64,000 nucleotides of DNA, from assembly GCF_037975245.1 (NCBI RefSeq), contig NC_092563.1:24026960-24090959 (forward strand). Direction: 5' to 3'. Both the position numbers and the translations under genes were made by a program. This document shows, piece by piece, positions 25,801 to 37,259 of this stretch. This DNA comes from Apostichopus japonicus (Eukaryota > Echinodermata > Holothuroidea > Aspidochirotida > Stichopodidae). The notes beneath the pieces were generated by a model, which did no database searches, was not told where the DNA came from, and saw nothing but the letters and a program-made list of their open reading frames with translations. Each line of letters begins with the position of its first letter. The stretch's first letter is position 1.

Positions 25801-28800
25801 GCATTTGAGGTGAAAATAAAATTTGGGCTCAGAATTTTTTGAGGCCCTGATGGCCTACATGTACCAGCTATTCGTTTCGTTTCGTTTATTTCATTTTTTT
25901 TCTTTTTTTACAATTACATTCACAATAATGTACAGTATAATACCAATGTCAAAGAAAGTAAAAAAGCATGGAAAATATTAAACAACAACTATATAGTTTG
26001 GCTACAATCTGACTTACGGTTGTGGAGTTGTTGCAATGTAAATATTTTTACGTTGAATCCCATACCCTCATTAATATTCATAAGATCAGCACCCTTCTCA
26101 CTATAATACATCTACATAGCAAGTTTGACAAATATACATCCCTCCATTACCCCGGATCCAAGCAAGTGTCACAGAAGCACGCACGCACATAAACCAACCT
26201 GACCGCATAGGTTTTGTTGATTTCAGCAAGGAACTAAAAAGTAAATGCATGTCACCAACATATATATATTCCTGGGAGACAAAATTACAAGGTTTTCCAA
26301 TCCTTGTTAACACATTGGTAAATTTCATTTGGGTTTGGCATGTAGAACCGCACACAAGTTCTTAACAGACGTAAATCTTCTGCCCAACAGCAAATAACGT
26401 AAAGCAGGAATATCAGCCTGTTACTCATGGTTACAAGTAATATTACCGGCAAACAGTGCCTTGACACTCATCTGTCTAGACAGTGTTGCCTTTGTAAATG
26501 ACTTGATTTATTGGAAAATTTTTGCACAACAGAACTTTCTACTGAAAGCGCTATTCGAATGTCCATTAACTAAAGCCATAATGCACACTGTATGAATCAA
26601 CAGAAGGTATCACTCACATGCTTTCATTCAGTGTCTTCAATGTCATTCAGTAATTTTTTTGTAAACTTCAAAAAGCAAGCTTTACCTTTTTGCACACTGC
26701 AAGTCAATACTAAGTCTACACTGTTTTAGAACTTAGCTAGAGAGCAGTTAAAGTGGACCGTATTAAGAAGGGCATTGTTTATATTGGTAAATCTCAGCCA
26801 TTTTCAAATACCATCCATGAGATAATAATCATCACATATTTAACTCACAATGCAGATTCTACCGAACGTTCAAACCATAATAACCAATGCTTTGTATTTA
26901 GCTATGTGAATAAATAGCTGGTGAAGCCATATGTCAGAACATACTAGACATCACATGATGTAATACACTCATTAGTTTGCAAGCATGTGCTATGTGTACA
27001 CACATAAAAAAAATATTTTTCTAGAAACTTGTACAGAACTGGTTCCTTTAGTTTGCTATATAATCAGATATATTTACTTCCTGATATGACAAAAAGGCAA
27101 TGATCAGCCAAGAGTTTCACTTCTTGAGAGTATTGGAAAAGTTTTGGTTTCATGGGTCAGAGGCTCAATGGACTGTTTTTGTCATTAAACACAAAAAAAA
27201 ACCCAAAAAAAGCAGAGCCTTGTGCTTCAGTATTCTACCCATATTCATATTGACAATTCCCTTCCTGCATATCCTCCTCAACGGGGAGGAAGTCAAGCTA
27301 AAAAACAAGGGATTTAATTGAAACTTTATGGACTGTAACAAAACATCACTTGTGTTCCTTATCATGGAAATAATAACATACATATCTTCACGTATTACAA
27401 CAACCAAGTAAAGTATTACTGCTAAAAGTTTCACATTTTGTTTTGAAGTTGCATTAGGATTTTACCCAGGTACTTTAATTGCTGTTCAAAGCAGGATCTT
27501 GAGTTTTCAAATTATAGAAACTGATGAAAGTCTGGCTGTCTAGTTGCAATCTACAGTCTAGTACTAGAAATGTGTGTGTGTTGGGCTAGTTGGAGCCATG
27601 CTTGGGGTAATCGTAATCGATTACATTTTTTGAAGTAATCGTAATCGTAATCGATTACTTTTGTGAAAATGACGAAGTAATCATAATCGTAATCGATTAC
27701 AAGGGCAAAATAATCGTAATCGTATTACATTTATGATTACAGTGAAATTTGAATGAGAAGGGCAAAATTAGTAGAAATGATTAAAACTAATACTTACTAT
27801 TGGCTTTTAGTGTGACCAAAGAAGTGTTCCTGCTTCTAGAATTCTCTAGCACAATAAACTTATACTAAGAAGTACTGGGGATTTGATCGCCATATTCAAG
27901 GATTTTTTATCACCTGAATTATTCTGTTCAATGCTGCCTCTCAGCCTTCACAATCCTTTTGCATACACAACTGGTTTTCTGTTTAATTGTCTGTTTAAAT
28001 TGTATTTTTTACTGGACTTATGGGTTACACATCTTAAACGTGTTAAGGAATAAATGTGTAATGCCTGGTAGGAATTGTAGATATACTTCCACAAATTTGT
28101 CCGTATATACTGTAAATGCCCTTCCTTTGCCCTATTTCATTGCCCTATTTCTCGGCAGAGAGTTATATTAAACAGATATGCAGAGGATTGTGCAAGTAAC
28201 CACAATGTAATCGTGATTGTAATCACGATTACATTACAATGTAATCTTAATCGTAATCGATTACTTCAACTTAAGGCTGTAATCGTAATCATACATTCTC
28301 AAGTAATCGTAATCATAATCGATTACATTCAGATGTAATCGCCCCAAGCCTGGTTGGAACCATGCCTTGCAACACTTTGATCAATTAACCATGCTTTAAT
28401 ATTCATCACAGATGAATAATTATTATCGATTAGCAATCAGCAAGTTTCAAACTGAGTTTGGTCACAGCTTTAAAAAAAAAAAATTCAATTTCAATGAATT
28501 TGTGAGAATCTGATGTTGCCAGACCTGACCATGTAAGGAATTTCAGATATTTAGAGAATCTGAAAACATAATCTAGTACAACACTTCAGTCAACCAAAAT
28601 GGTACAAGGAACAATGCAATCTTAAGGCACAATCCCCAAGAAAAAAAGAAATGAATTATATTTAATTTGTTGCGAATACAGTAATTGAAGACCATTTACT
28701 CTCTATTTAAATACTGAGAAGTCAGTGGTTTCCTACCAAGCTTACTCCTTGTACTGTAGTGTTGAGGGGCATGTCGTATTACTTGCATGAATATTACGGT

Positions 28801-31800
28801 ATTACCTGGCTAGGTCCGGGATATATTTACCTACCATGTTGGAAATGCAGCTTTGAAGGAAGTGAATTCATAGCTTTGTCTTCCACAGACCACTTCCTAC
28901 CATACTACCCAGGTTAATTTAAAAGTGTATTTACTTATTAACATGTCTGGGTGCAAACTCGAAAACCACTCTGGGATGTAATATATACCTTACCAACAAA
29001 GATAACCTCTGTTAATAACTAAACCATTTCCCATGACTAGAATTACAGCCTTTTGTGAATTCAACTGCTGAAAAGTCAATGGCATCAAAATTTGCCAGTT
29101 ACTTACTTCCTAATTCTTGAATATCATTCCAGGAATTATAGACATCAATCAATTTGGCTTTCTGCTACCATATAGGTGCCAAATGGGTGTGGTTTACTTT
29201 GAGACTGACTTAAGTACTGTTATTATTGTTATTTGAAATACTGTAGGTTAGTCCTGACAGAAATTACTTGAATCTATCATACAGGGTTGCATTTGGTTAA
29301 TACAATTCATTTTTTCAAAATATAATGTGTTTATAGACAGGTCTTTTAGGGAAATATGGGTATTCATGAAAAGGTAGTCAGTGTCCAGAGGTGACAAAGA
29401 TGAAAACAAGCAATTTTAATTTGAAATTTTTTTTTTAGTTGTTTTGATAACACATGTTGTTCTTGACTACACCTGTCTCTACAACTATACCTTCACCTGC
29501 AATGACCATTTAGCAACTGAGCAGAATGCTGTCACTAATACTGTACTTAATTAGCAAGCCTTATACTTGTCCAAAGAAGTTTTAGTACATTGTACATACA
29601 TTTGACATGATACATGGGTGTCAGAATGATGACTGAGTACATTCTGCTCCCTTCATTGTCACCTCTAAGTAATGGGAATAAAACTAACAAAATGCATAAA
29701 GGTTTCAATGTTTTCATTAAAACAAACTTCTGCTTGTTCACCAGAAATACCTCATTATCATATAAATGTCCTGATATCTACCATTAGATATCATGCTTTA
29801 AAAATGTTTTCAGACTGCTGGCTACCCAGATGACTTTTGACCTCACACCAAAAACAATTGAGTTCTTCTATTCAATATAACACATCTGCATTTCATGTTT
29901 GAAAGGTATTCATGCTTCCTAACTTGAGATTGTGTTTACAAGGTCTCAATATTTGATCTCTGATGACTTCAGATGACCTTTGACTTCCACTAAAAAGGTC
30001 AGAGTTCTTATTACTCAATATAACACATCCACATGATAAGTATGAGAAGTATCCATGCCTCCTATCTTGAGATAGTGTTTACAATGTTTTCAGTGTTTGA
30101 CATCTGGTGACCTCAGATAACCTTTGACCTCCAAAAAAACAATAGCGTTCTTCCTCTCAATATGACATATCAACATTTGAACAATGATAAGTATCCATGG
30201 TTCCTATCATGAGATATCGTGTTTACAAGCTGAGCACAACACACACACACACACAAACATACAGGTGTCTTTTACATTCAGACCGAACATCCCCATTGCT
30301 TTTCCATTGTTCAAATCCACGTACCCTAACCTTAACAATACCCCATAACAAAAGAATTCTTTTGAGGAAGTGGTGATTCTTTAGAAATCACATCCGAGGA
30401 CCTGGAATTCTTTTGTTCAAGTCCTTGGTCAGAATACAAAGCAAGTACATACACGCACACACGCCATCATGACTGCATTGGTTACGATTATCATCGAAAC
30501 CAAAAATGACTAGTTCCCAGAACTTAAAGCAAAAATAGCAGCAGTTAACAGCTCTAACTTTACTGCTATTGGTAGGAAAGAAACTCCTAAAATTAAACTT
30601 TAATTCAGAGACTTTTCAGAGGAATATAGAGGCACAATATTACAACTGTGGATACATTATAAATGTAGATGTCTTCAATCAGAACTATGGCATGTAAACC
30701 ATGTCATGCATAAAAGGCTGCAACATAAACCATTAGTCTGTCAAGACTTGTCCACCTGACACAAAACAATTAACATATACCCTACAGCACTGGGTGCTAG
30801 TGTACAGAACTGTAAATGTACTGTATGTAACAAGGAAGCACCATTGTCATCACCATACACTCGATCGTTGGAAACACAAAAGAATAAGACACCAAATTTT
30901 AAGGGGATGGGCACAGGGTGGGGGCGGGGCTAGGCTCATTACATCCCCAAAATGTAACCCTGGTCTGGGGCCATGTTCAAGGAGCCTACCACACTGACAG
31001 GGGTCATGGCATGGGTCAAGGAAGCTAAGCTCCTAGAGCTCTGTGGTATTCTTCATTCCAAGAAATAATGTGAACTTTAAATCAGTATAAATTTAGATGT
31101 AATAACTTAAAATATATCACTAATACTTATCTTTAACTTAGTACATTTGGATATGTACAGTATTTATGCTCCGACTTTCTTATCCTTTGGATACAATATG
31201 TATGCACACCTGCTTAAACTTGCTGAAATTATAACAGGCTGTGAACATACTTCAGAATATTTTTGCTGTCAATTTACTGAGCAATGATTGAGTCAAGATT
31301 TCAAAACTCTACTCGAGAGTAACTAGTAGCTTTTCCAAAATTTGGAGAGTTGCCCTCTAGCCTAAATTAGTCTACTACTAATGAAAACAGAAGCCAACAG
31401 TGGCTTCAATCTACCCGTATGTTTATCCAAACTTTTATTGATTATCCTGTCCTAAGGAATGATATGTTTATTTAATGCCTAGATACCAGCTACTAAACTC
31501 AGTTCTGCCCTGGTTCTTCTTCAATGAAAGTAGAGTAACTACATAGTGTGTCAATACCACAGGGGCCTCTTTGCGACTACACAAGACCAATTTTACAGTA
31601 CTACACATTACAATGAACTGGGAAGAAATGACCGTATTTTATTGCAGTGACAAAATTATTATGAACATTGATATTAACAGGTCCTGAGAGTGTAATGAAT
31701 TTAAGTAGACAAGAAGAAAAACATCCTGGGGGGTATAACGGTCTACTCTATGCACACGCAATGTAACATCAGGCATTTGCATACATGTGCCTCAATGACT

Positions 31801-33191
31801 TCTCTTTCATAAATGAAAGGTTTGGAGGAATTTGCTACTTGTTTGGCAAGATAATTAAGTATCAAATTGAATGGATCAGGACCCATCTTTCACTGGATTG
31901 GTTTTTCCATTTAATAATTTATTAGGTGTTGTTTATAAATTGTGCTCATCAAAGTTGTTTTGTCATTCTCAAATTATGTTGAGAATGAGAATTCACATTC
32001 CTTTACATATTTTAATTAATTCATGTTAGTAAGAGATATATATAAACACTATAACGGTCAAGGTGTTTCATCATTCTCATTTTACTGTATATTGAGAACA
32101 ATTCTTCACATACTTTGGTTACATTTTGAAAAAATGGAAGAAGCCGACTTGAATACAAGTAAAATCCAGTAATAAAATTACTAATTAAGTATTTCGCAAA
32201 ACTTTCAATACCATTAAAGACACCGGGCACATCTACGGTCACAGAAGATCGGGGTAAATGATATGACAATATATCAAATCCCAGCCGAATATGGAAATAT
32301 TTCCAACACCCCACCAACACATAAGTCCACGGTGTAACCAGCTTCATCGTCACACGTACATGCAATGACCACACAGTACAAGGAAGCATAAGGGATTATA
32401 ATACTGCATTTTAGGTATTTGATGAAGTATCTGACAGCATGTGTAGCCACTCCCGGGGAAACTTTTAAATATTTTCGAAAGATTTTGGAAAACTTGAGGT
32501 AGCTGCACTCGATCTGGGGAGATGTTTTCCCGTGGCGGGATATTTTATAATTGCTTCATATTTCCATTTAGCATTTGTTCATGGTAGATTTTTTTCTTTG
32601 CTTGTGGGAGGGGAAGGAGAATGATGCCTATGGGGGCAGGGAAGGGAAAATTATGGCAATATTTGATTGTGGAACTGCTTACTACTATAATTACTTATTA
32701 CTGTAGGCCAAGGCTAATAGATTCCATAACAGTGATATTTCCTTACCAGAAAAAAAGGTCTGTGGAAAGAAATGTGTAGGCAGAGGAGCTGATAGAGGCA
32801 AAGACCTTCCTCTGTTGGCCCTTGTGTGTCCATTTGCATGGCGGCTGGCTGCTCCGCTTCTCGATAGGCCTACAGCCCCAATAATTCGATCCAATACCTC
32901 ATCGTCTGAGTTGGATTCGGAAGAAGTCCCTTGATGTGTTTGGCCATTATTTGCATGTTGTGAGTGTGTTGGTGTGCAAACTAATGAACGAGTTCGATTT
33001 CTTGAGTTGCTAGATCCAGCTGAAGCATTTGATTGACCAGGGTTGAAATATGCACCATGGCCATTACTCACACTCAAATACTGCCCAGAGTTTGTGTTGC
33101 TTGATGATGCACCAGCTGTGTCTGCAGTGCTCTGGTATGGTGAACCATATACAGCTCTACTGCGAGGGCTCGAGCTTACTTTTTGACCCAT
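10777..33191 (-). CDS. znrf2: ZNRF1/ZNRF2-family E3 ubiquitin ligase, complete, 4 coding exons
   Basis: The protein is a zinc-and-RING-finger E3 ubiquitin ligase of the ZNRF1/2 family. In vertebrates these are N-myristoylated and act on endosome, lysosome and plasma membranes. Four coding exons join with perfect phase: 33191-32747, 19451-19356, 13054-12949 and 10834-10777 (445+96+106+58 = 705 nt, 234 aa plus stop). Human ZNRF1/2 are about 227 and 242 aa. Residues 1-148 are Ser/Asn/Gly-rich and probably disordered, beginning Met-Gly-Gln-Lys as expected for myristoylation. The zinc finger uses C152, C155, H167 and C171. The RING uses C191, C194, C209, H214, C217, C228 and H231 and contains the family signature QGDTIARLPCLCIYHK. 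The protein ends CPEHPLD, like the family terminus CPEHPSD. The zinc finger (KCPVCSKFV) is nearer ZNRF2 than ZNRF1, but an invertebrate gene may represent the ancestor of both. The start ATG has A at -3 and G at +4. Splice sites are all GT-AG. Confidence 0.95.
10835..12948 (-). other. ZNRF intron 3
   Basis: About 2.1 kb of AT-rich intron. It contains a C12 tract at 11476-11487. I see no coding exon, RNA gene or intact mobile element. Confidence 0.85.
12949..13054 (-). CDS. znrf2: ZNRF coding exon 3 (first part of RING)
   Basis: This 106-nt exon lies between a TTTACAG acceptor and a GTAAGT donor. It encodes EDVLEIDSGECVICLEELEQ and then GDTIARLPCLCIYHK, nearly identical to the vertebrate ZNRF RING. 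It supplies RING ligands C191, C194, C209 and H214. Confidence 0.95.
13780..13860 (-). mobile_element. tRNA-like SINE head with B box
   Basis: On the minus strand TAGATTAGCAATCGGGAGG is followed by TTCAGGGTTCGATCCCCG, matching the D/anticodon and T-arm order of a tRNA with a good pol III B box. The acceptor stem and full cloverleaf are not intact, so this is a SINE head and not a tRNA gene. Confidence 0.5.
16201..16981. repeat. Fold-back pair of a dispersed repeat family
   Basis: Arm 16201-16330 (plus) and arm 16850-16981 (minus) are imperfect inverted copies of about 130 bp separated by 0.5 kb. Shared words include TTACCTGTCTCCCC, TTTTAACACTG and CCCTTCCTTCTCATTCTACC. Further fragments lie at 17905-18030 (plus), 25480-25500 (minus) and 54310-54425 (plus). 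The complement of the start of the repeat is a consensus splice donor, ACAG|GTAAG. Confidence 0.65.
16690..17052. repeat. Direct repeat pair flanking the right fold-back arm
   Basis: TTACAGTGATATGCAGTCAC with CTTCTGCTATCGATCAG (about 16708-16752) recurs as TTACAATGAGATGGAGTCAC with CTTCTGCCATCGATCAG (about 17003-17052). The pair brackets the minus-oriented arm of the fold-back family. Confidence 0.5.
17828..18336. repeat. Insert bounded by a 36-bp direct repeat
   Basis: Segments 17828-17863 and 18301-18336 share 35 of 36 bases (CAGATGGTGCAAACATATCA, then GTCCTATCTAGTT). The 437 bp between are GC-richer than the flanks and begin with a member of the 16.2-kb repeat family. A duplication of this length is longer than usual transposon target duplications. 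Confidence 0.6.
18350..18482. repeat. TGATCA-containing minisatellite, four copies
   Basis: Copies of ACCATGAGTTGATCACTAGT followed by AGTATATA recur every 33-38 bp and diverge toward the right. Confidence 0.8.
19356..19451 (-). CDS. znrf2: ZNRF coding exon 2 (zinc finger)
   Basis: This 96-nt exon is bounded by TTCTACAG at the acceptor and AACG|GTAAG at the donor. It encodes GIKCPVCSKFVPP, then a Cys-His-Cys end of the zinc finger, then CLTKPRIVYN. The first and last codons are split and are completed exactly by exons 1 and 3. A Val-Val replaces the usual Val-Met before the last zinc-finger cysteine. It is too short to show up as a long open frame. Confidence 0.95.
23586..23829. repeat. Higher-order tandem repeat, alternating 41- and 38-bp units
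   Basis: Unit A (TCAGTGGTTATATCAATGGG ... GGGCCTTGG) and unit B (TCAGTGGTTATAACAATGGG ... GCCTCGA) alternate three times, giving a 79-bp higher-order period. Unit A contains the near-perfect dyad GGCCCTACA-C-TGTAGGGCC. The open frame here is a by-product of the repeat. Confidence 0.9.
25621..26050. repeat. Short segmental duplication, 355-bp offset
   Basis: Segment 25621-25690 (AATCTGAGTTAAGGTTGTGG, then AGTTATTG) recurs at 25976-26045 (CAATCTGACTTACGGTTGTG, then GAGTTGTTG). Between them lie a degenerate TTGGGCCCC/GGCCCACA-rich stretch and an AT-rich TTTCGTTTATTTC tail that resembles the end of a retroposon. Confidence 0.55.
27597..28352. mobile_element. Non-autonomous hAT-type MITE with 8-bp target duplication
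   Basis: The ends are CATGCTTGGGG on the left and its near-inverse CCCCAAGCCTG on the right. They are flanked by GTTGGAGC (27589-27596) and GTTGGAAC (28353-28360), a 7/8 match, as expected of hAT 8-bp target duplications. Subterminal regions are built from GTAATCGTAATCGATTAC repeats in both orientations. The interior has no transposase. Confidence 0.75.
29800..30240 (+). repeat. Tandem array of a ~145-bp repeat carrying DR1-like sites
   Basis: Three units begin near TGACTTTTGACCTC (29831), TGACCTTTGACTTC (29971) and AACCTTTGACCTCC (30120). Each continues through CAATATAACACAT, GTATCCATG and TGTTTACAA. It ends in a (CA)n run at 30238. The core TGACCTTTGACCT is the complement of a DR1 nuclear-receptor response element. 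Confidence 0.6.
32747..33191 (-). CDS. znrf2: ZNRF coding exon 1 (N-terminal disordered region)
   Basis: The exon runs from the ATG to a TCTG|GTAAGG donor and encodes residues 1-148 plus one base. It is rich in Ser, Asn and Gly and has Arg-Ser-Leu phosphosite-like patches near residues 65-70 and 126-131. The end of the exon (LPTHFFPQTFFSG) matches the family segment just before the zinc finger. The reading frame stays open past the donor for 18 codons, but that part is intron. Confidence 0.93.
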
Positions 33192-36100
33192 ATTTCTCCA
33201 GAAATGAAATTATATCACAGGCACCCAAGACGTTAAACATCCACAAGATATATCTCCATTTTATCCTCAATATTTAATCCCAGATATCCAGCATTTTTCA
33301 TGGACCAAACTTAACGTTCTTCCACAGATATCCTTTGTTGATAACTTACACAACTAGCTTGCGCAATACAGTTTACTTAGGCCAACGTTGTTTCTCTCGC
33401 ATATAATGTACGTTATGTCACTAGTAGTACGTACTCACAAAACAGCGCACGTATTTACTGTACTAATGAATGCCAGGTACCGATTGTGTGTCGTATTCAA
33501 AATATGCAAATTGCATTACTCTCGATAAACTTTGCTTTGGTTCCGATACAAAACTAATATCAATTACAATTTTCATCCGATTAGAAATTGGTTTCAAATT
33601 AATATGCTCTAGACTGTCCACGTCTGATTGAACACTAAATCAAATTTTGGATCGCTCAAAATATATCTTCTTTGTATTGGCTATTGTTTATTTCCTACTA
33701 GAATCTTTGAGGTAGTTTATGTCGGGTTGTTTTGTTTTGGTCAGTCAGGGCCAGGAAGTTCGGAGGTAGATGGCGCGAAAGTAGATCAATTCATACTTCA
33801 CTTAACAAAACAACGTCATGGAGACAAATCCGATGAAAGGGAATTGTGGTTAGTTATATGTTCAGTGAAATCACGTTTGTGTTTTCCAGCACGGGTTCTC
33901 TTTCGAGAGGTGATTTTGTGAACGCCATGAAAATATCCGAAACTGAAAGTCATGCTCTGTCTGAAGGTGAACTTCAGTTTCACAAACAGTAAGAAACAAT
34001 GAAATTAGGGGTGGATCCAAAGTAGCCAACCGGAGTGACTGTGTACACTCTTCTTCTTCTTTTTTTTTTTTGGAGAGGTGTTCGGGGGGGGGTGGTGACA
34101 GTTCACCAAAATCATACCTACTAACGTATACAATTCGTTTGTATTCCTTACATTTCACCGACATGTTCTTATGATCTGCTATTTCGCTGGGTGTTCAATT
34201 TTAGTATGCAACAATACTTGCTTATTCCATTTTTTTAATCACATGTATTATTACCAGACTGCAAAATTCTCGAACTTATTGTTAAATGTCAGGGTGCTCA
34301 TTTGGTGGTGATGCCAGCATCAGAGTGCAAAGGGCAAGTATGGGTAAAAAAAAAAGGCTGAACTTCTTCCTCCCATCCCCACCCCCAACCTGTTGTTTTC
34401 TTGACACTTTGCGTATAGCATCCAAGCAGATTTTTACTTGCGATTTGAGAGTATCTCCTCCCTTGGACCTTCCCCATCTTGGAGCTATATGGGTCGACAT
34501 GCAAGTAGCCATTACACTGAAGTCAGACACAATAATTAAGGTACAACCACCAAATCTGATCTAATGAAATAAAATTTATATTTCAAGATACACATGCTAC
34601 GAAATAATAACGTAATATGAATAATACATAAGACAAGGTAATTCGTTCAAGGTGTCTTCTTTTGGACGGAAATAAGGCTATTTACAAACAATTAATTTAA
34701 AACTGAAAGACTGATTATGCTACTAATTAAAAGTAAATCTATTAGCTATGATTGTTGAACACATGCAACATATTAAATCCGGTTTACTAAATCATGTAAT
34801 AAAGATTTAAAAAATAATGAGATGAGAAACCATGACCGTAAATTCTAACCAGGATTGGTCAATCTTTATAACTAAAGCTGGAATGGATAAAACAAAAGTT
34901 TAATCTACACTACAGTTTAAGGTGCCTAAAACTTAAGTTTCAGTTCAGTTGCAATAGCACCCAAAGTTCCTAACTGAAGTTATACCAAAAATGTCAGTGC
35001 TTTGATGCAGTGAAATCCTTTAGCAATGATTGGTGTTTCTATTCATATTTTAGGTCAACAGGAAAGCATAAAGAAATACTTGTGTTGTTTGTATTTTGTA
35101 TTTTAGATCTTCCTGCAAGCAGGAACTAGCGAAGAAGCCTCATTGGCTTATCAAAGCAGCAAGCTGACCGAAGTCAGTCTTTTAGATTCATAATTAACGT
35201 CCATGATTATGAACTGTCAATTGTCAACAAATCTGTATCTTGACGACGTACATTAATCTTGGAGTAACTCGAACTTGGGACCTTATAATTTGAAGGCTAC
35301 TTAAAGAATGATCTCAGGCAGAATTTTAGTCTTGATATGACATAGTCCAAGGGAGAAATAACCAACTGAGTGCTAGTTATGTTTTATAGCCTTCTGGTTT
35401 GCAAGAAATTAAGCTTTAGTAAATGTTAAATCTCTGGAATGCTCCTTTAAGGCTAAGCTGACGGCTCCTCAGTGCCGGGCTTAATGTTAATCCATCATTT
35501 TATAAATTCTACTAACTTGACCCAAACATGTTCCGTTTAACTTCATTTAAATAGCAGTCGATGGGGAATCCTTGGATGGCAGTCAACATAATTTGACATT
35601 GGAAAAAATATGTAATGTATCATCAGCACATCATTTTAGGTGATAAATGGCTGGTTTTTCTAGTTTTGTGTTACATCTGAGGAACTGACTCAAATAGTCT
35701 GTCTGTAAGTAACTTAAACTGAATATTTCCTGAAAATAAAATCGGTGTAAAACTGCAACCTAGATTGCTAGCAGTGCTCTTTAACAGTCTGTAAGATATT
35801 AAAATTCATATTGTGCTTAGTCATCCTTAAAAGAATTATTGTCAACATTTAAAAGTTTCATGAGTTCATGATTATCCCATAAAGACATTAAAGTGAAGAA
35901 TAAAGATAAACATTTCCTGTGATAGTCTTTAAATTTCAATCTCAAAAATACTATATCTGCTAATGCAACATAAATTTTTATAGCCATTTTTGGTAAAGTA
36001 TATTAAAATAGTATATTTCACATAAATGAATGACCAATTGTCAAACTAGCTTCTCCTTTAACTTAAGCAAAAACTAATAACTTTATTTTACTTTAGACTC

Positions 36101-37035
36101 TGTTTATTAGAACTGAATGATAAACACAGTGAAATTACTTTCTGTAAATTTTGCACTTGTGCTTTCATACATTCTCTTGATTCAATAGAAAGACAGACAG
36201 TATCCCATGATTTTCCAAAAACCATGCCAAAAATAAACAAATTTATAACAATTATTGAAGGAAAGCAAACTAAAACAGCTTGAAATATGGTGTCTCCAAG
36301 CGACAACAAATAAATGAGGTACATTAGGTCATAAAACACACAGAAAGGGAGATGGAATGTAATTATTAATTAAGCCAAAATGTACATTATTGATGTATAG
36401 TTTATGGTACAAGTTTATCAATTCAATCATATTTAATTAAAGCATCAGTAACCTTCAACATACATTTTTATAATATTCTACAACTTGGTAATTGTCTGCT
36501 TCACTGTGGATCTGTGGATACAAATAATCTAAACCAAACAGTACAGTCTGTTGGTGACACAGCTTGTTGTCTGTGTATGGTTGGTTAACTTATAATTTTT
36601 TTATCATTGTTTGACACCATTATAGTTACCAAAACTGTCAACAGTGTTTGTTATCGTATGTGACCATTCAAGAAACCAACATATTGAAGAGGTGCTTGTC
36701 TAGCCGGAAGAGACAAGCTATGCCTGACTGTGTCAAGGTGAAAAGTGAGGACGGAAAATGTCGTTTACTGAATGAAACAATGAACCACTTCGTGCAACTC
36801 AGTCAGAACATGTGAAATCGTCATACATTCCACTTTTGTGTTGTCCCTAACTACGTAGTACAATATAGAAGATTGGATAATTGTTCCCAAAAGTGACTAT
36901 TGTGGAAATGCTATTACAGAAATCCAGATTACTTTGCAAGGATACAAATGAAGGCAGTAGCAATGCACGATGTCATGATGAGGTTAGAAATGATCCCAGT
37001 TCCCAAGAGATGGATCGAACACGTAATATTGAAAG
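33192..37035. other. Intergenic region between ZNRF and the LDLRAD2-like gene
   Basis: This should contain the ZNRF 5' UTR and promoter (33.2-33.6 kb; no TATA box recognised) and the 3' UTR of the LDLRAD2-like gene. Minus-strand AATAAA motifs lie near 36.08-36.09 kb. It also holds the SINE at 35.0-35.35 kb. Open frames of about 97 codons at 33.6-34.2 kb show no protein-like features. Confidence 0.7.
35030..35350 (-). mobile_element. tRNA-derived SINE with hairpin-rich central domain (probable)
   Basis: Read on the minus strand, a degenerate tRNA T-arm/B-box region (GGTCCCAAGTTCGAGTTA, 35264-35290) is followed at 35180-35105 by a GC-richer core with several perfect stem-loops. This order, tRNA head then conserved central domain, is that of MetaSINE-type elements. 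Element borders are approximate. Confidence 0.5.
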
Positions 37036-37259
37036 CTAATCATTTTTTTCACTTCCCCAGAAGTCTTCATCTGTAAACTGGTTTGCAGTTACACTAGTCT
37101 GCATCTCCTTCAAGAGTTGGTCCATTAGTTTCTTGGATTTGTGTTTGTTGATTGCAGCTTTCACTGCAGCGTACAAGAAAACTAGCAAGCAGACAGCTAC
37201 CACTACAACCCCAACAATGGCGATGAGAGGGAGGCCAGTGTCTTCGATAGGCCCTCCCG
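37036..37259 (-). CDS. LDLRAD2-like exon 4 (transmembrane segment and cytoplasmic tail)
   Basis: After a GCTTCATAG acceptor the exon encodes GGPIEDTG, then the helix [20 protein letters not shown], then a basic and later acidic 41-residue tail, and the stop TAG at 37036. The tail has Gln-Leu-Leu and Lys-Lys-Leu-Met patches but no recognised enzymatic motif. Confidence 0.9.

Larger units (their letters stand above)
19452..32746 (-). other. ZNRF intron 1
   Basis: About 13.3 kb. It holds a possible retroelement relic (22.1-22.7 kb), the 79-bp higher-order repeat (23586-23829), a 355-bp-offset duplication (25.62-26.05 kb), the hAT-type MITE (27597-28352) and the DR1-bearing tandem array (29.8-30.24 kb). 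Open frames here, including one of 122 codons at 32021-32389, are not more than expected by chance. Confidence 0.8.

Noticed and set aside
32021-32389. 122-codon minus-strand open frame inside ZNRF intron 1
   Set aside because: Its length is within chance expectation and no domain or splice evidence was found.
33628-33921. 97-codon plus-strand frame just upstream of ZNRF, possible divergent gene
   Set aside because: No protein-like features or conserved motifs; its position could tempt a bidirectional-promoter interpretation that the sequence does not support.
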